Source: Elusimicrobium simillimum (lineage in GTDB: Bacteria > Elusimicrobiota > Elusimicrobia > Elusimicrobiales > Elusimicrobiaceae). From it: a DNA stretch of 64,000 bases. This document shows, in pieces, positions 16,675-25,111 of this stretch (position 1 is the stretch's first letter; every line of letters begins with the position of its first letter). The stretch lies in the NCBI RefSeq assembly GCF_049639735.1, contig NZ_JBEVVA010000003.1:186001-250000 (forward strand), written 5' to 3'. The notes beneath the pieces are model-generated. The model saw only the letters and a list, made by a program, of their open reading frames with translations, was not told the DNA's origin and ran no database searches. Made by a program: the position numbers and the translations under genes.

Positions 16675-17430
16675 TTATTTGCCCACAACTATATGCCATA
16701 GATATTCTATATTTCCGTGGGTGCCTTTTATGGGGCTTTCTATGAGTTCTTTGCCGTGGGCGTTATACTTTGCCGCCAGGTTTTCGTTAAAAAAATCTTG
16801 TACGGATTTTATGGCAAGCTGGCGGTTTTCGTCTGTCTTTACAATGCCGCCGGGCACTTGTTTTGGCGTTAGTTCAAACTGCGGTTTTATAAGTAGTATA
16901 ACATCACTTTGCGGCGCCATACATTTAAGCAGTGGCTCTAAAATCATTTTTAGTGAAATAAAAGATACGTCCACCGCCGCTACGTCAAATTTATCTTCAA
17001 ACATATCGGGCGTCATAAAACGCGCGTTTGTATTAGGTTTAAAAATAAAATTTTCAAATTTAGTTATTTCACTTGCCAGCTGGCCTTTGCCTACGTCAAC
17101 GCCGTAAACTTTTTTTGCGCCAAACTTTAAAAAGCAATGGCTAAACCCGCCTGTTGCCACACCGATGTCCACGCATATTTTACCCGCTACATCTATTTTA
17201 AATTCTTTTAAAGCGTGTTCTAATTTTAGGCCGCCGCGCGAAACGTATGGACAGGATTTTTCTTTAAGCGTCAAAATATCCTCTGGTTTTACTTTATAGT
17301 CCGCGCCGTACTGCACCTGGCCGTTGACCATAACTTCGCCGGCCATAATGCTGGCCTGCGCACGCGTGCGCGAGTCAAAAAACCCCTGCGCCACCAGTTC
17401 CATATCCAGCCTGGGCTTTTTCTCGGCCAT
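16675..17430 (-). CDS. tlyA: TlyA-family 2'-O-rRNA methyltransferase (S4 + FtsJ)
   Basis: A 251-residue protein. An N-terminal S4 RNA-binding domain spans about residues 5-65 (RLDMELVAQGFFDSRTRAQ...). An FtsJ-like methyltransferase domain follows, with SAM loop VDIGVATGGFSHCFLK near 87-102 and DVSFISL near 155. TlyA of mycobacteria methylates 16S and 23S rRNA; annotation as hemolysin is historical. The stop codon of xseB and this ATG overlap, so it is the last gene of the xseA operon. The usual A-S-T-G-G of the SAM loop is V-A-T-G-G here. Confidence 0.88.
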   Translation of the reverse strand: MAEKKPRLDMELVAQGFFDSRTRAQASIMAGEVMVNGQVQYGADYKVKPEDILTLKEKSCPYVSRGGLKLEHALKEFKIDVAGKICVDIGVATGGFSHCFLKFGAKKVYGVDVGKGQLASEITKFENFIFKPNTNARFMTPDMFEDKFDVAAVDVSFISLKMILEPLLKCMAPQSDVILLIKPQFELTPKQVPGGIVKTDENRQLAIKSVQDFFNENLAAKYNAHGKELIESPIKGTHGNIEYLWHIVVGK

Positions 17431-17654
17431 TAGTTGTCCTCTTCTATGGGCGCGGCAAAAAGCTCGCCGTTTTCTTCTTTTAGTACGCTTACTTTAAATT
17501 TAATTTCTTTAAGTGATGACGATAAATCTTTGGCCAGTTTTATACCTTCTTCAAATAATACTACGGAGTTGTCTAAACCTGTTTTTTCCGCCTCTAAATC
17601 AGCCACTATTTTTTCAAGCCTTTTCAGTTTTGCTTCAAATGTTAATTCTTTCAT
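17430..17654 (-). CDS. xseB: Exodeoxyribonuclease VII small subunit
   Basis: A 74-residue helical protein. It begins TFEAKLKRLEKIVADLE and contains the family pattern of a heptad-rich coiled coil with ALFEEG-like VVLFEEGIKLAKDL. It partners XseA, whose gene lies about 900 bases upstream in the same direction, separated by two DUF3592-like genes. Length is normal. Confidence 0.9.
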   Translation of the reverse strand: MKELTFEAKLKRLEKIVADLEAEKTGLDNSVVLFEEGIKLAKDLSSSLKEIKFKVSVLKEENGELFAAPIEEDN

Positions 17655-17661
17655 AATATCC

Positions 17662-18144
17662 TCAACTTACAAACGGCGTTCTGCCCGCGCGTTCAAAAAT
17701 TTGCCTGGTGTCTACAAAATAATCCTTTTGGTTTTTTGGGTTAATGTATACAGTTATTTTTTTATCCCCCAAATACTCTTTTGGGTCAAAAGAAAACTTT
17801 GGGCTTTGCACACGTTCACTGCTGGTTTTACCAAGAGATACTTCTAAATAGTACAGCGTTATATAAGCGGACGGCGCGTCTTCTACTTTTAAAATTTGAC
17901 CCTCATGCGCCTGCCATGTTGCCAGTTTTTTATTGGCGGCTAATGTGCGCAAAATATTTTTAAAAAATACCGCCGCCGGCACTGCCAGCATAACAAGCAC
18001 CACTATGGCCACGGCCAGCATCATGGGCGACGCTTTGGTTAAATCTGTCCCGTTAGAGTTAGCAAACCAAATGCAAAAAGTTATTATCGCGGCCATTAAA
18101 AATAAAAAACTTTTTAGCGGCGTCATTATTGAATATTTTTTCAT
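17662..18144 (-). CDS. DUF3592-like membrane protein (paralog 1)
   Basis: A 160-residue protein with two N-terminal membrane segments (about residues 10-27 and 40-62). An extracytoplasmic beta-rich domain follows, ending YINPKNQKDYFVDT. The same ending occurs in the next gene upstream (YINPRNPLDYFVDV), so the two are diverged tandem duplicates. The layout fits DUF3592, a family of unknown role. Both are inserted between xseA and xseB in one operon. Confidence 0.75.
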   Translation of the reverse strand: MKKYSIMTPLKSFLFLMAAIITFCIWFANSNGTDLTKASPMMLAVAIVVLVMLAVPAAVFFKNILRTLAANKKLATWQAHEGQILKVEDAPSAYITLYYLEVSLGKTSSERVQSPKFSFDPKEYLGDKKITVYINPKNQKDYFVDTRQIFERAGRTPFVS

Positions 18145-18145
18145 T

Positions 18146-18577
18146 CTACCTCTTAGGCGCGTATTTGGTAACGTCTACAAAATAGTCCAGCGGGTTACGC
18201 GGGTTGATGTAAACGGTTAACATATTATCGTTTTCTATGGCCTTAGCCGGGTTAAACATAATGGGCAGGCTGGTAAAAACGGAATTTGTTTTTTTGTCTT
18301 CCACATTTATAATATATTTAAAACCTTTCTTTTGCACATCAATAACTTTGCATTGCTCTGACGGCCAGGACGCTACTTCATTCTTTACCTGTACCGCTTT
18401 AAAAACAATAAAAGCTGTTGTGATTACAGTGATAACCATTACGCCGATAATAAGCACAAAAAATAAATTCATACTAAGCGCGTTAAAAACAACCCCGGCC
18501 AAAACTATAGCCACTAAAATAACCGCTTCAACTATAGACAAAATAGAAATATATTTGATTAAAGGAAATTTATGCAT
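18146..18577 (-). CDS. DUF3592-like membrane protein (paralog 2)
   Basis: A 143-residue protein with two membrane helices (about 9-32 and 37-62) and a C-terminal domain ending TVYINPRNPLDYFVDV. It is paralogous to the 17662-18144 gene, one base away. Its start overlaps the end of xseA by 8 bases, so it is translationally coupled to xseA. Function unknown. Confidence 0.75.
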   Translation of the reverse strand: MHKFPLIKYISILSIVEAVILVAIVLAGVVFNALSMNLFFVLIIGVMVITVITTAFIVFKAVQVKNEVASWPSEQCKVIDVQKKGFKYIINVEDKKTNSVFTSLPIMFNPAKAIENDNMLTVYINPRNPLDYFVDVTKYAPKR

Positions 18578-19766
18578 TCTTTTTCTCCGTATTAAATTTA
18601 CCGTCTGCTACCTGCACTTCTAAAATATCTCCGTTATTAACCTGGCTTACGCTGCGTACCAAAACGCCGTCTTTTCTTACAATACTAAAACCTCTTTTTA
18701 ATATGGCGGAGGGGTTAAGCGCTTCAAGTTTATGCGTAAGCACATTTAGCTTATGCGCAAAATCTTTTTGTTTAATAGCGTAAGCGTTGTTTAAGGCATC
18801 TGACAAAATGTCTATATCCTGCTCTTTGCGGGCAAGAACATCAGCTGGGTTTTTAAAAAACGGTGATGCCAGAGCGTAGCTAATTCTATTTTGCGCGCGC
18901 AGGCACATTATGTTGGTATTCTGCGCAAGCCGCCTGGCCAGCTGGCCCAGGTATTCTTTGACGGAGGCCGAGTTTTGCACCACAATCTCCGCCGCCGCGC
19001 TTGGCGTGGGCGCGCGTAAATCCGCCACAAAATCAGCTATGGTAAAATCAGTCTCATGCCCCACGCAGGAAATTATAGGCGCCTTAGATGCCGCTATGGC
19101 GCGAGCCACAACTTCCTCGTTAAAGCACCACAGGTCTTCCATACTGCCGCCGCCGCGCCCTACTAAAATTACATCGGGGCGGGGTTTTAGTTTGTTTAAT
19201 TTTTTTATAGCTTCGGCTATTTGTTTGCCCGCGCCGGCGCCCTGCACAAGAGTGGGTGAGAGTATAACGTTTACATTTGGGCTGCGCCTTTTAAGCACGC
19301 TTAAAATATCCTGGAACGCCGCCCCGGTGGGGGACGTTACTACGCCTATTATAGAAGAATGCTCGGGCAGCGGGCGTTTGCGGGCCTGGTCAAACAGGCC
19401 TTCGGCCGCTAACTTTTGTTTAAGTCTTTCAAATTCTAAATATAAATCCCCGGTGCTTACAGGCACTATAGATTTAACTATAACCTGGTAACGGCCCTGC
19501 TTGATATAGCAGGAAAGGTCGCCCCGCACCAGCACTTTTAACCCGTCTTTAAGGTCTGCGGTGTATCTGGCGTAGCCTTTGAAGAGTACGGCGGAAATAA
19601 GAGCGTTTTCGTCTTTAATATCAAAATAAATATGCCCGCTGGACGCTTTTTTCAGGCCGCTTATCTCGCCCTCTATACGCACATCAGCCAATACCCCCTC
19701 CAGCATTTCTTTAATAGCCAGAGAGATTTCGGTCACGCTAAAAATCTTATTTTCCGTTAAGCCCAT
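18570..19766 (-). CDS. xseA: Exodeoxyribonuclease VII large subunit
   Basis: A 398-residue nuclease subunit that degrades single-stranded DNA to acid-soluble oligonucleotides. The N-terminal OB-fold (FSVTEISLAIKEMLE..VRIEGEISGLK) covers ~1-100. The catalytic domain has GVVTSPTGAAFQDIL, the conserved VGRGGGSMEDLWCFN and HETDFTIADFVADLRAPTPSAAAE. A helical C-terminal part ends with the family's LNPSAILKRGFSIV. First gene of the operon with the DUF3592 pair, xseB and tlyA. Confidence 0.96.
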   Translation of the reverse strand: MGLTENKIFSVTEISLAIKEMLEGVLADVRIEGEISGLKKASSGHIYFDIKDENALISAVLFKGYARYTADLKDGLKVLVRGDLSCYIKQGRYQVIVKSIVPVSTGDLYLEFERLKQKLAAEGLFDQARKRPLPEHSSIIGVVTSPTGAAFQDILSVLKRRSPNVNVILSPTLVQGAGAGKQIAEAIKKLNKLKPRPDVILVGRGGGSMEDLWCFNEEVVARAIAASKAPIISCVGHETDFTIADFVADLRAPTPSAAAEIVVQNSASVKEYLGQLARRLAQNTNIMCLRAQNRISYALASPFFKNPADVLARKEQDIDILSDALNNAYAIKQKDFAHKLNVLTHKLEALNPSAILKRGFSIVRKDGVLVRSVSQVNNGDILEVQVADGKFNTEKKNA

Positions 19767-19783
19767 ATACTAATTGTACAAAT

Positions 19784-19818
19784 AAAAAACCCGCCAAGCT
19801 AAGCTTGGCGGGTTTTTT
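19784..19818 (-). terminator. Terminator after the phosphate transport genes
   Basis: AAAAAACCCGCCAAGCT / AGCTTGGCGGGTTTTTT, symmetric. It lies just past the pit stop on the minus strand and upstream of xseA. Confidence 0.9.
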
Positions 19819-19827
19819 ATTTACTGT

Positions 19828-20835
19828 TTAAAACATTTTTGTTACGCAGATTGCGGCGTAATATGAAAGGGCGGATATTATGGCCGCCGCGGGTATTGTA
19901 ATTACCCAGGCCCACACTATCCTGCCCGCCACGCCCCAGCGTACCGCTGACATTCTTCTAAGCATACCCACGCCAACAATACCGCCTGTAATGGTGTGCG
20001 TTGTGCTTACCGGTATACCCATAAAAGAGGAGAAGAATAATGAAATAGCCGCGCCGGTTTCGGCGCAAAAGCCGTCTACCGGGCGTAAACGGGTAATTTT
20101 ATTGCCCATAGTTTTTACAATTCTCCAGCCGCCGCTGAGTGTGCCCAGCGCTATAGCGGCCTGACAGGGCAGAACGACCCAGAAGGGCACGTGAAACTCA
20201 CCTGTAAGCCAACCCGCGCTAAATAAAAGGCCGGTTATAATACCCATAGTTTTTTGAGCGTCGTTACCGCCATGGCCTAAACTGTAGGCCGCGGCTGAAA
20301 GCAGCTGTCCCTTTCTAAACCAGGCGTCCACCCTGTGGGGGTTGCTTCTCTTAAAAATATGAAAAACAATAACGCCCATAAGCGTACTTAAAAGCATGCC
20401 AAGCACCGGGGACACCACTATAAAAGCTACTGTTTTTATAATGCCGGATTTAACCAAAGAACCCGTGCCCGCTTTTACTATGGCCGAGCCAATAAGCCCG
20501 CCTATAAGTGCGTGTGAGGAGCTGGTAGGCAGCCCCAAAAACCAGGTAATAAGGTTCCATATGCAAGCGCCCATAAGCGCGCCGAATATTATGAAAGAGT
20601 CTATTACCTCTATATTAACAATACCTTTGCCTATTGTGCTGGCGACCAATGTGCCAAAAAATAAAAACGCGATGAAATTAAAAAAAGCCGCCCAAACAAC
20701 AGCTAAACTGGGCGACAAAACACGCGTGGCAACAATAGTTGCTATAGAATTGGCAGCGTCATGAAACCCGTTAAGGTAATCAAAAAACAGCGCCAATATA
20801 ATAAGGAATACTATCCAAACGCCTAAAATAGTCAT
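19828..20835 (-). CDS. pit: Low-affinity inorganic phosphate permease, Pit family
   Basis: A 335-residue integral membrane protein with about ten hydrophobic segments. The two internal repeats of the PiT family are visible: FDYLNGFHDAANSIATIVATR near the N-terminus, and SLGHGGNDAQKTMG with STTHTITGGIVGVG in the second half. It imports phosphate with a cation. It lies 11 bases downstream of the DUF47 gene, the usual pairing, in which the DUF47 protein helps PiT function. Confidence 0.93.
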   Translation of the reverse strand: MTILGVWIVFLIILALFFDYLNGFHDAANSIATIVATRVLSPSLAVVWAAFFNFIAFLFFGTLVASTIGKGIVNIEVIDSFIIFGALMGACIWNLITWFLGLPTSSSHALIGGLIGSAIVKAGTGSLVKSGIIKTVAFIVVSPVLGMLLSTLMGVIVFHIFKRSNPHRVDAWFRKGQLLSAAAYSLGHGGNDAQKTMGIITGLLFSAGWLTGEFHVPFWVVLPCQAAIALGTLSGGWRIVKTMGNKITRLRPVDGFCAETGAAISLFFSSFMGIPVSTTHTITGGIVGVGMLRRMSAVRWGVAGRIVWAWVITIPAAAIISALSYYAAICVTKMF

Positions 20836-20846
20836 AACGGCACCGC

Positions 20847-21476
20847 CTAGTTGTTTTTGACTAAAATAGCTTCAATGGTGTTCGCCACGGCTTCACACAT
20901 GTCTGTGATAGTTTCCGCGGCTTCGTAAATTTCTTTCCATTTTATTACTAGGATAGGGTCTGTGGCGTTTTCAAAAAGTGCGCCTAAAGCGTTGTCTCTT
21001 ATGGCGTCGCCCTCGTTTTCAAGGCTGTTGATTTCCACGCAGTATCTTAAAATTTCTTTCATTTTTTTGGTTGAGTGGCGAAGCTCTTTAACAGCTTTTT
21101 GCAGTATAAGAGTGCATTTTTCAAAAAGCAAAGCGTACTGTTTAAGTTCAGGTGTAGCTTCTTTTATGTGGTAGATGGACAAACGCTTGGTTATCATGTA
21201 CATGCCGTCTATAATATTGTCCATATTGCCGGCAAAAGCCATAACGTCTTCTCTGTCAAAGGGTGAAACAAACGTCTCGTTAAGCGTGCGGATAATTTTG
21301 TGGTTAATTTCGTCGCCTTTATGTTCAAGGGCGTGCATTCTTTCCGCCGATACCGCTTCAAATTTAGAACTGTTAACTATTTCTAAAAAAAGCCGTGAAC
21401 CTTGTACTAAGTTCGCGGCCTGCTCGTCAAACAAATCAAAAAACTCCGTCGTCTTGGGCATAAAACTAAACGCCAT
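20847..21476 (-). CDS. DUF47 PhoU-like phosphate transport accessory protein
   Basis: A 209-residue all-helical cytoplasmic protein. It has the family features ALEHKGDEINHKI and INSLENEGDAIRDNALGALFE, the two E-x-x-x-D/E-x-x metal-cluster repeats of PhoU-like folds. Genes of this family are nearly always beside pit, as here. The protein probably regulates or assists Pit. The start lies close to and divergent from the secreted TldD-like gene. Confidence 0.9.
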   Translation of the reverse strand: MAFSFMPKTTEFFDLFDEQAANLVQGSRLFLEIVNSSKFEAVSAERMHALEHKGDEINHKIIRTLNETFVSPFDREDVMAFAGNMDNIIDGMYMITKRLSIYHIKEATPELKQYALLFEKCTLILQKAVKELRHSTKKMKEILRYCVEINSLENEGDAIRDNALGALFENATDPILVIKWKEIYEAAETITDMCEAVANTIEAILVKNN

Positions 21477-21570
21477 AGTGTATTTCCTCTCTTTTCTTTT
21501 AATTTTCCTTTTATCTCTCTTATATTATATACTAAAAAGTAATTGCTTGTACACCATAAACGGAGATTTT

Positions 21571-23241
21571 ATGAAAAAATTTTTAGTTATATTTTTAATG
21601 GCCTTATCCACAGTTTGTATAGGGCAGGATGTGCTCGTCGACACTATGACGGCAGAACTTAACCGAAATTTTAAGGTTTTACGCAAGCAAAACCCCGCAA
21701 TATACTATATGTCCTATTATATAGAGGACAGAGATTCCTACTCCGCCAGCGCGTCTTTGGGTGATTTGGCAAGCGAGCGCGCTATTCATGACAGAACTCT
21801 TAATGTGGACGCCCGCGCCGGCAGCCGCAAGCTAGACAATACCCATGAGTTTAAAGATGATTACGAAGATACTCTTAGCCTGCGTAATTACATGGTGCCT
21901 GTGGAAAACGACCCCGCCGCACTTAAAAATATAATGTGGCGTGCCACGCAGGAAGAGGCGCAAAAAGCGCAGGACCAGTTTTTAAAGGTAAAAACTAACG
22001 ATGGCGTTACAGCGGCAAGCAAGGACGATTCTGACGATTTTTCCGCCGCGCCAAAACCCGTTAAATACTACGCCCCGGTAAAAAAAGCCGAAAAACTAGA
22101 CCGCGCCGCGCTTAAAGAAGAACTTAAAAAGTATTCCGCCATTATGACAAAATACCCATTTTTACTGGACAGTTATGTTTCTTTTGACTATACAACCACT
22201 AATAAATATATTGTAACCAGCGAGGGCGTGAGCATAGTGGAAGGGCGCGATATGATCAGGCTTTCTTACACGCTTAACACCCGCAATGAAGACGGTATGG
22301 AACTGAGTAGGTATAACGCCTACAACGGGTTTGCTATGGCGGACATGCCCGCGGTTGAGCAAGTGGAAAAGGATATTTTGAAAGATATAGGACATTTGCA
22401 AGCCTTGCAAAATGCCCCTGTGGTAGAGCCTTTTACAGGGCCCGTCATACTCAAAAACCGCGCCAGCGGTGTGTTTTTCCATGAAATTTTAGGGCATAGA
22501 GTGGAGGGGCATAGGCAGAAGAGCGAGTCTTTCGGACAAACCTTTACCAGTAAAGTTGGAGAGCAGGTAGTATCGCCCATAATAAGCGTTTATGACGACC
22601 CGTCTCTGTCCCACTACAACGGCACGCCTTTAAGAGGGTTTTATACATATGATGATGAGGGGGTAAAAGCCCAAAAGGCGGCTATAATAGAGCACGGCGT
22701 ATTAAAGGGTTTTCTTATGGGCAGAAGTCCTATAAAAAACTTTAAAAACTCCAACGGACATGGCAGAAAAGAAATAGGGTCCCGCGCGGTATCGCGTATG
22801 GGTAATACAATTGTAGAGGCCCAGAACCCCGTGCCATTCGACACTCTTAAACAAATGCTTAAGGACGAAATTAAAAAACAAAATAAACCTTACGGCCTTA
22901 TAATAGAGGATATTTCCGGCGGATTTACTATGATAGACCGTAATAATCCACAAAGTTTTAAGGTAACCCCGCTGCTGGTTTACCGGGTTTACCCGGATGG
23001 CCGCGCGGACGAGATTGTGCGCGGGGTGGATATTGTAGGTACGCCGCTTACCAGTTTTAGCAAAATACTGGGCGCGGCTGATGATGTTGAAGTATTTAAC
23101 GGCAATTGCGGGGCGGAGTCCGGTTGGGTGCCTGTGTCTGCCGTTTCCCCCAGTATACTTATTGGCGAACTTGAAGTGGAAAAGGTGAACAAATCTGCCC
23201 AAAAGCTGCCTATTTTACCTAACCCCGTGGAGGCTAAATAA
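21571..23241 (+). CDS. Secreted TldD-like metalloprotease
   Basis: A 556-residue TldD/PmbA-superfamily protein. The start at 21571 follows CGGAG and opens with a signal peptide (MKKFLVIFLMALSTVCIGQD). The frame is open upstream to 21175, but that stretch is antisense to the DUF47 gene. The metal site HEILGHRVEGH is at ~304. The third-ligand Cys is ~513 in GNCGAESG, and the C-terminal LIGELEVEK matches TldD. E. coli TldD/TldE is cytosolic and trims unfolded peptides such as microcin precursors. A signal peptide places this one in the periplasm or outside. It is followed 2 bases later by a paralog without the metal site. Confidence 0.88.
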   Translation: MKKFLVIFLMALSTVCIGQDVLVDTMTAELNRNFKVLRKQNPAIYYMSYYIEDRDSYSASASLGDLASERAIHDRTLNVDARAGSRKLDNTHEFKDDYEDTLSLRNYMVPVENDPAALKNIMWRATQEEAQKAQDQFLKVKTNDGVTAASKDDSDDFSAAPKPVKYYAPVKKAEKLDRAALKEELKKYSAIMTKYPFLLDSYVSFDYTTTNKYIVTSEGVSIVEGRDMIRLSYTLNTRNEDGMELSRYNAYNGFAMADMPAVEQVEKDILKDIGHLQALQNAPVVEPFTGPVILKNRASGVFFHEILGHRVEGHRQKSESFGQTFTSKVGEQVVSPIISVYDDPSLSHYNGTPLRGFYTYDDEGVKAQKAAIIEHGVLKGFLMGRSPIKNFKNSNGHGRKEIGSRAVSRMGNTIVEAQNPVPFDTLKQMLKDEIKKQNKPYGLIIEDISGGFTMIDRNNPQSFKVTPLLVYRVYPDGRADEIVRGVDIVGTPLTSFSKILGAADDVEVFNGNCGAESGWVPVSAVSPSILIGELEVEKVNKSAQKLPILPNPVEAK

Positions 23242-23243
23242 CT

Positions 23244-24836
23244 ATGAAAAATATTATATTTGCTTTACTCTTAGCCTTACCTTTAAACATATTCGCATTA
23301 GATTATGACACAGCGGTTAAAGCCATGCAGGACGAAATGAACAGGAACAAAAAAGGCCTGCATATGAAAGGTTTAAAAAAGCCTTATTTTATTACCTATA
23401 ACTTAGAGGACCGCTACCAGTATTCTCTAGGCGCTTCTTTAGGTGCTTTACTGCGTGACACGGGCGGCGCCAAGCAGAGAGGGTATGTGAATATGCGCGT
23501 GGGCGACAAAAAAAATGATAATACCGGCTACGGCTATAGCCCAAACTATTTTCAATACAATACTATATGGTACTCCGCGGGCGCCGGGTATAATTTGATA
23601 AGAGATTCTTTTTGGCAGGCGTCTGAGGCCGCTTACAAGCAGTCTCTTGATCAATTGTCCAGGAAAGAAGCTTATAAGCAACAAAGGAATATGGAAGATG
23701 ATTTGGACGATTTTTCCCCTGTGCCCAAAAACGTTATAAGAGAAGACACAAATAAAGAAGTTTTTTCTCACGAATATTTTGAAAACGCGGTAAAAGAACT
23801 GTCTAAAATAGGCTTAAAATATCCCGATTTAGATAAATTTGTAGTTTTTATAAACTATGATAATTACCAAAATTATTATTTAGACAGCGAGGGCAGCTTT
23901 TATTACAGAAACCCGGTAATAGTTTACTTTGACGTAACCACAGAGTTACAAACAGAAAATGGTTTTAAACTAAGCGAATCTTTAAGCAGAACATATATGA
24001 GCGTAAAAGACGTGCCGCAATTAGAAGAGCTTAAAGAGGAAGTTGAGGCTTTTGCCGCCAAAACGGCCGCGCTTAAAAAAGCTAAAAAAATAGACAGCTA
24101 TATCGGCCCGGTATGGTATGCCAAAGGCGCGGGAGCAGACTTTTTGGACAATGTCTTTGTACCGGCCGCCAGCAATACAAAAACAACCTGGTATGAGCGC
24201 GGCGGCAACAAAGTGGGTGAGTTTGCAGACAAAAAAGGCCTTAGGGTAATAAGCAGCTTTTTTAACGTAACCGACGACCCGCTGCTTAAGGAATACAACG
24301 GCAAAACCTTAGCCGGCTATTATAAAATGGACGAAGAGGGCGCCCCCGCCAAAAAGGTAGAGCTTGTAAAACACGGTAAACTTACGGACCTGCTTACAAC
24401 AAGAAGTTTAATTAAGGGGCAAAAGGTTTCCAACGGCCATGCCAGAGACGTGCGCACCCCGTCCGCCGGCGTAAGCAATTTGTTTTTTGAAGCTGAGACA
24501 ACGGTGCCGGAAGCTGAAATGAAAGCCTTGTTTATGCAGGAGTGCGCCAAGCAGGAGCTTGAATACTGCTTAAAGTCAGAGGGCAATTCATCTTCTGTAT
24601 TATATAGGGTTTACACGGCCGACGGGAGAGAAGAGCCCGTGTACGGCGCGGTATTTAATAACTTAAACACCCGCTCGCTGCGCGACATTATTTACGCCGG
24701 CGACAAAATGCGCGTTACAAATATTGTTAACAAATACCCCTACGCCATAATCGCCCCGGCGCTTATAGTAGGCGAGGTTGAAGTAAAACCCACGCAAACC
24801 CAGCCCGACAAACTACCAATGGTAAAACAACCGTAA
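23244..24836 (+). CDS. Secreted TldE/PmbA-like partner, no metal motif
   Basis: A 530-residue paralog of the preceding protein with its own signal peptide (MKNIIFALLLALPLNIFALD). Both begin the mature part with a similar YFITYNLEDRYQYSLGASLG-type segment. The region matching HEILGHRVEGH here reads ADFLDNVFVPAAS, so the zinc ligands are absent. Downstream family features remain (DDPLLKEYNGKTLAGYY, KVSNGHARD). In the known TldD/TldE heterodimer TldE also lacks the metal site, so this is probably the non-catalytic half. The two genes are two bases apart, supporting a complex. Confidence 0.85.
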   Translation: MKNIIFALLLALPLNIFALDYDTAVKAMQDEMNRNKKGLHMKGLKKPYFITYNLEDRYQYSLGASLGALLRDTGGAKQRGYVNMRVGDKKNDNTGYGYSPNYFQYNTIWYSAGAGYNLIRDSFWQASEAAYKQSLDQLSRKEAYKQQRNMEDDLDDFSPVPKNVIREDTNKEVFSHEYFENAVKELSKIGLKYPDLDKFVVFINYDNYQNYYLDSEGSFYYRNPVIVYFDVTTELQTENGFKLSESLSRTYMSVKDVPQLEELKEEVEAFAAKTAALKKAKKIDSYIGPVWYAKGAGADFLDNVFVPAASNTKTTWYERGGNKVGEFADKKGLRVISSFFNVTDDPLLKEYNGKTLAGYYKMDEEGAPAKKVELVKHGKLTDLLTTRSLIKGQKVSNGHARDVRTPSAGVSNLFFEAETTVPEAEMKALFMQECAKQELEYCLKSEGNSSSVLYRVYTADGREEPVYGAVFNNLNTRSLRDIIYAGDKMRVTNIVNKYPYAIIAPALIVGEVEVKPTQTQPDKLPMVKQP

Positions 24837-24845
24837 TTTAAAAAT

Positions 24846-24878
24846 AAAAGCCCGGCCATGTGGCCGGGCTTTTGTTTT
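24846..24878 (+). terminator. Terminator after the TldD/TldE-like pair
   Basis: AAAAGCCCGGCCA/TGGCCGGGCTTTT with a T-rich end, 10 bases past the stop. Confidence 0.88.
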
Positions 24879-24889
24879 AAAAGATTTTT

Positions 24890-25094
24890 TCGCTTCGCGT
24901 CCCGGCTGTGTCGCTCACTTCGTTCACTCAGCTTTCAATCAGCGGAATGGAATTTCGTCAGCTTTTGGCAAAATTTGGCTTTTCTCTTTTCCACCACACC
25001 CACCGTGTTGCCCGCACCAAGTGTGCTGAAAAAGAGAAAAGCCAAATTTTACTCAAAATCTTATGAAATTCACTTTCACAACGGCACTTATAAC
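24890..25094 (+). repeat. Family B hairpin element, copy B2
   Basis: Head CGCTTCGCGTCCCGG..TCGCTCAC, then a two-part stem. GAATTTC..TTTTGG pairs with the CTCAAAATC..GAAATTC side, and AAATTTGGCTTTTCTCTTTT with its exact complement. The loop at 24991-25028 has CACAC/GTGTG. The tail is ACGGCACTTATAAC. The arm sequence is unrelated to B1 and B3 apart from its architecture. This element and the terminator fill the 275-base gap. Confidence 0.8.
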
Positions 25095-25111
25095 TATATA
25101 AAACTTATTGT

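Noticed and set aside
21175..21570. Upstream open extension of the TldD-like gene
   Set aside because: It runs antisense through the DUF47 gene. The ATG at 21571 has a ribosome site and opens with a signal peptide.
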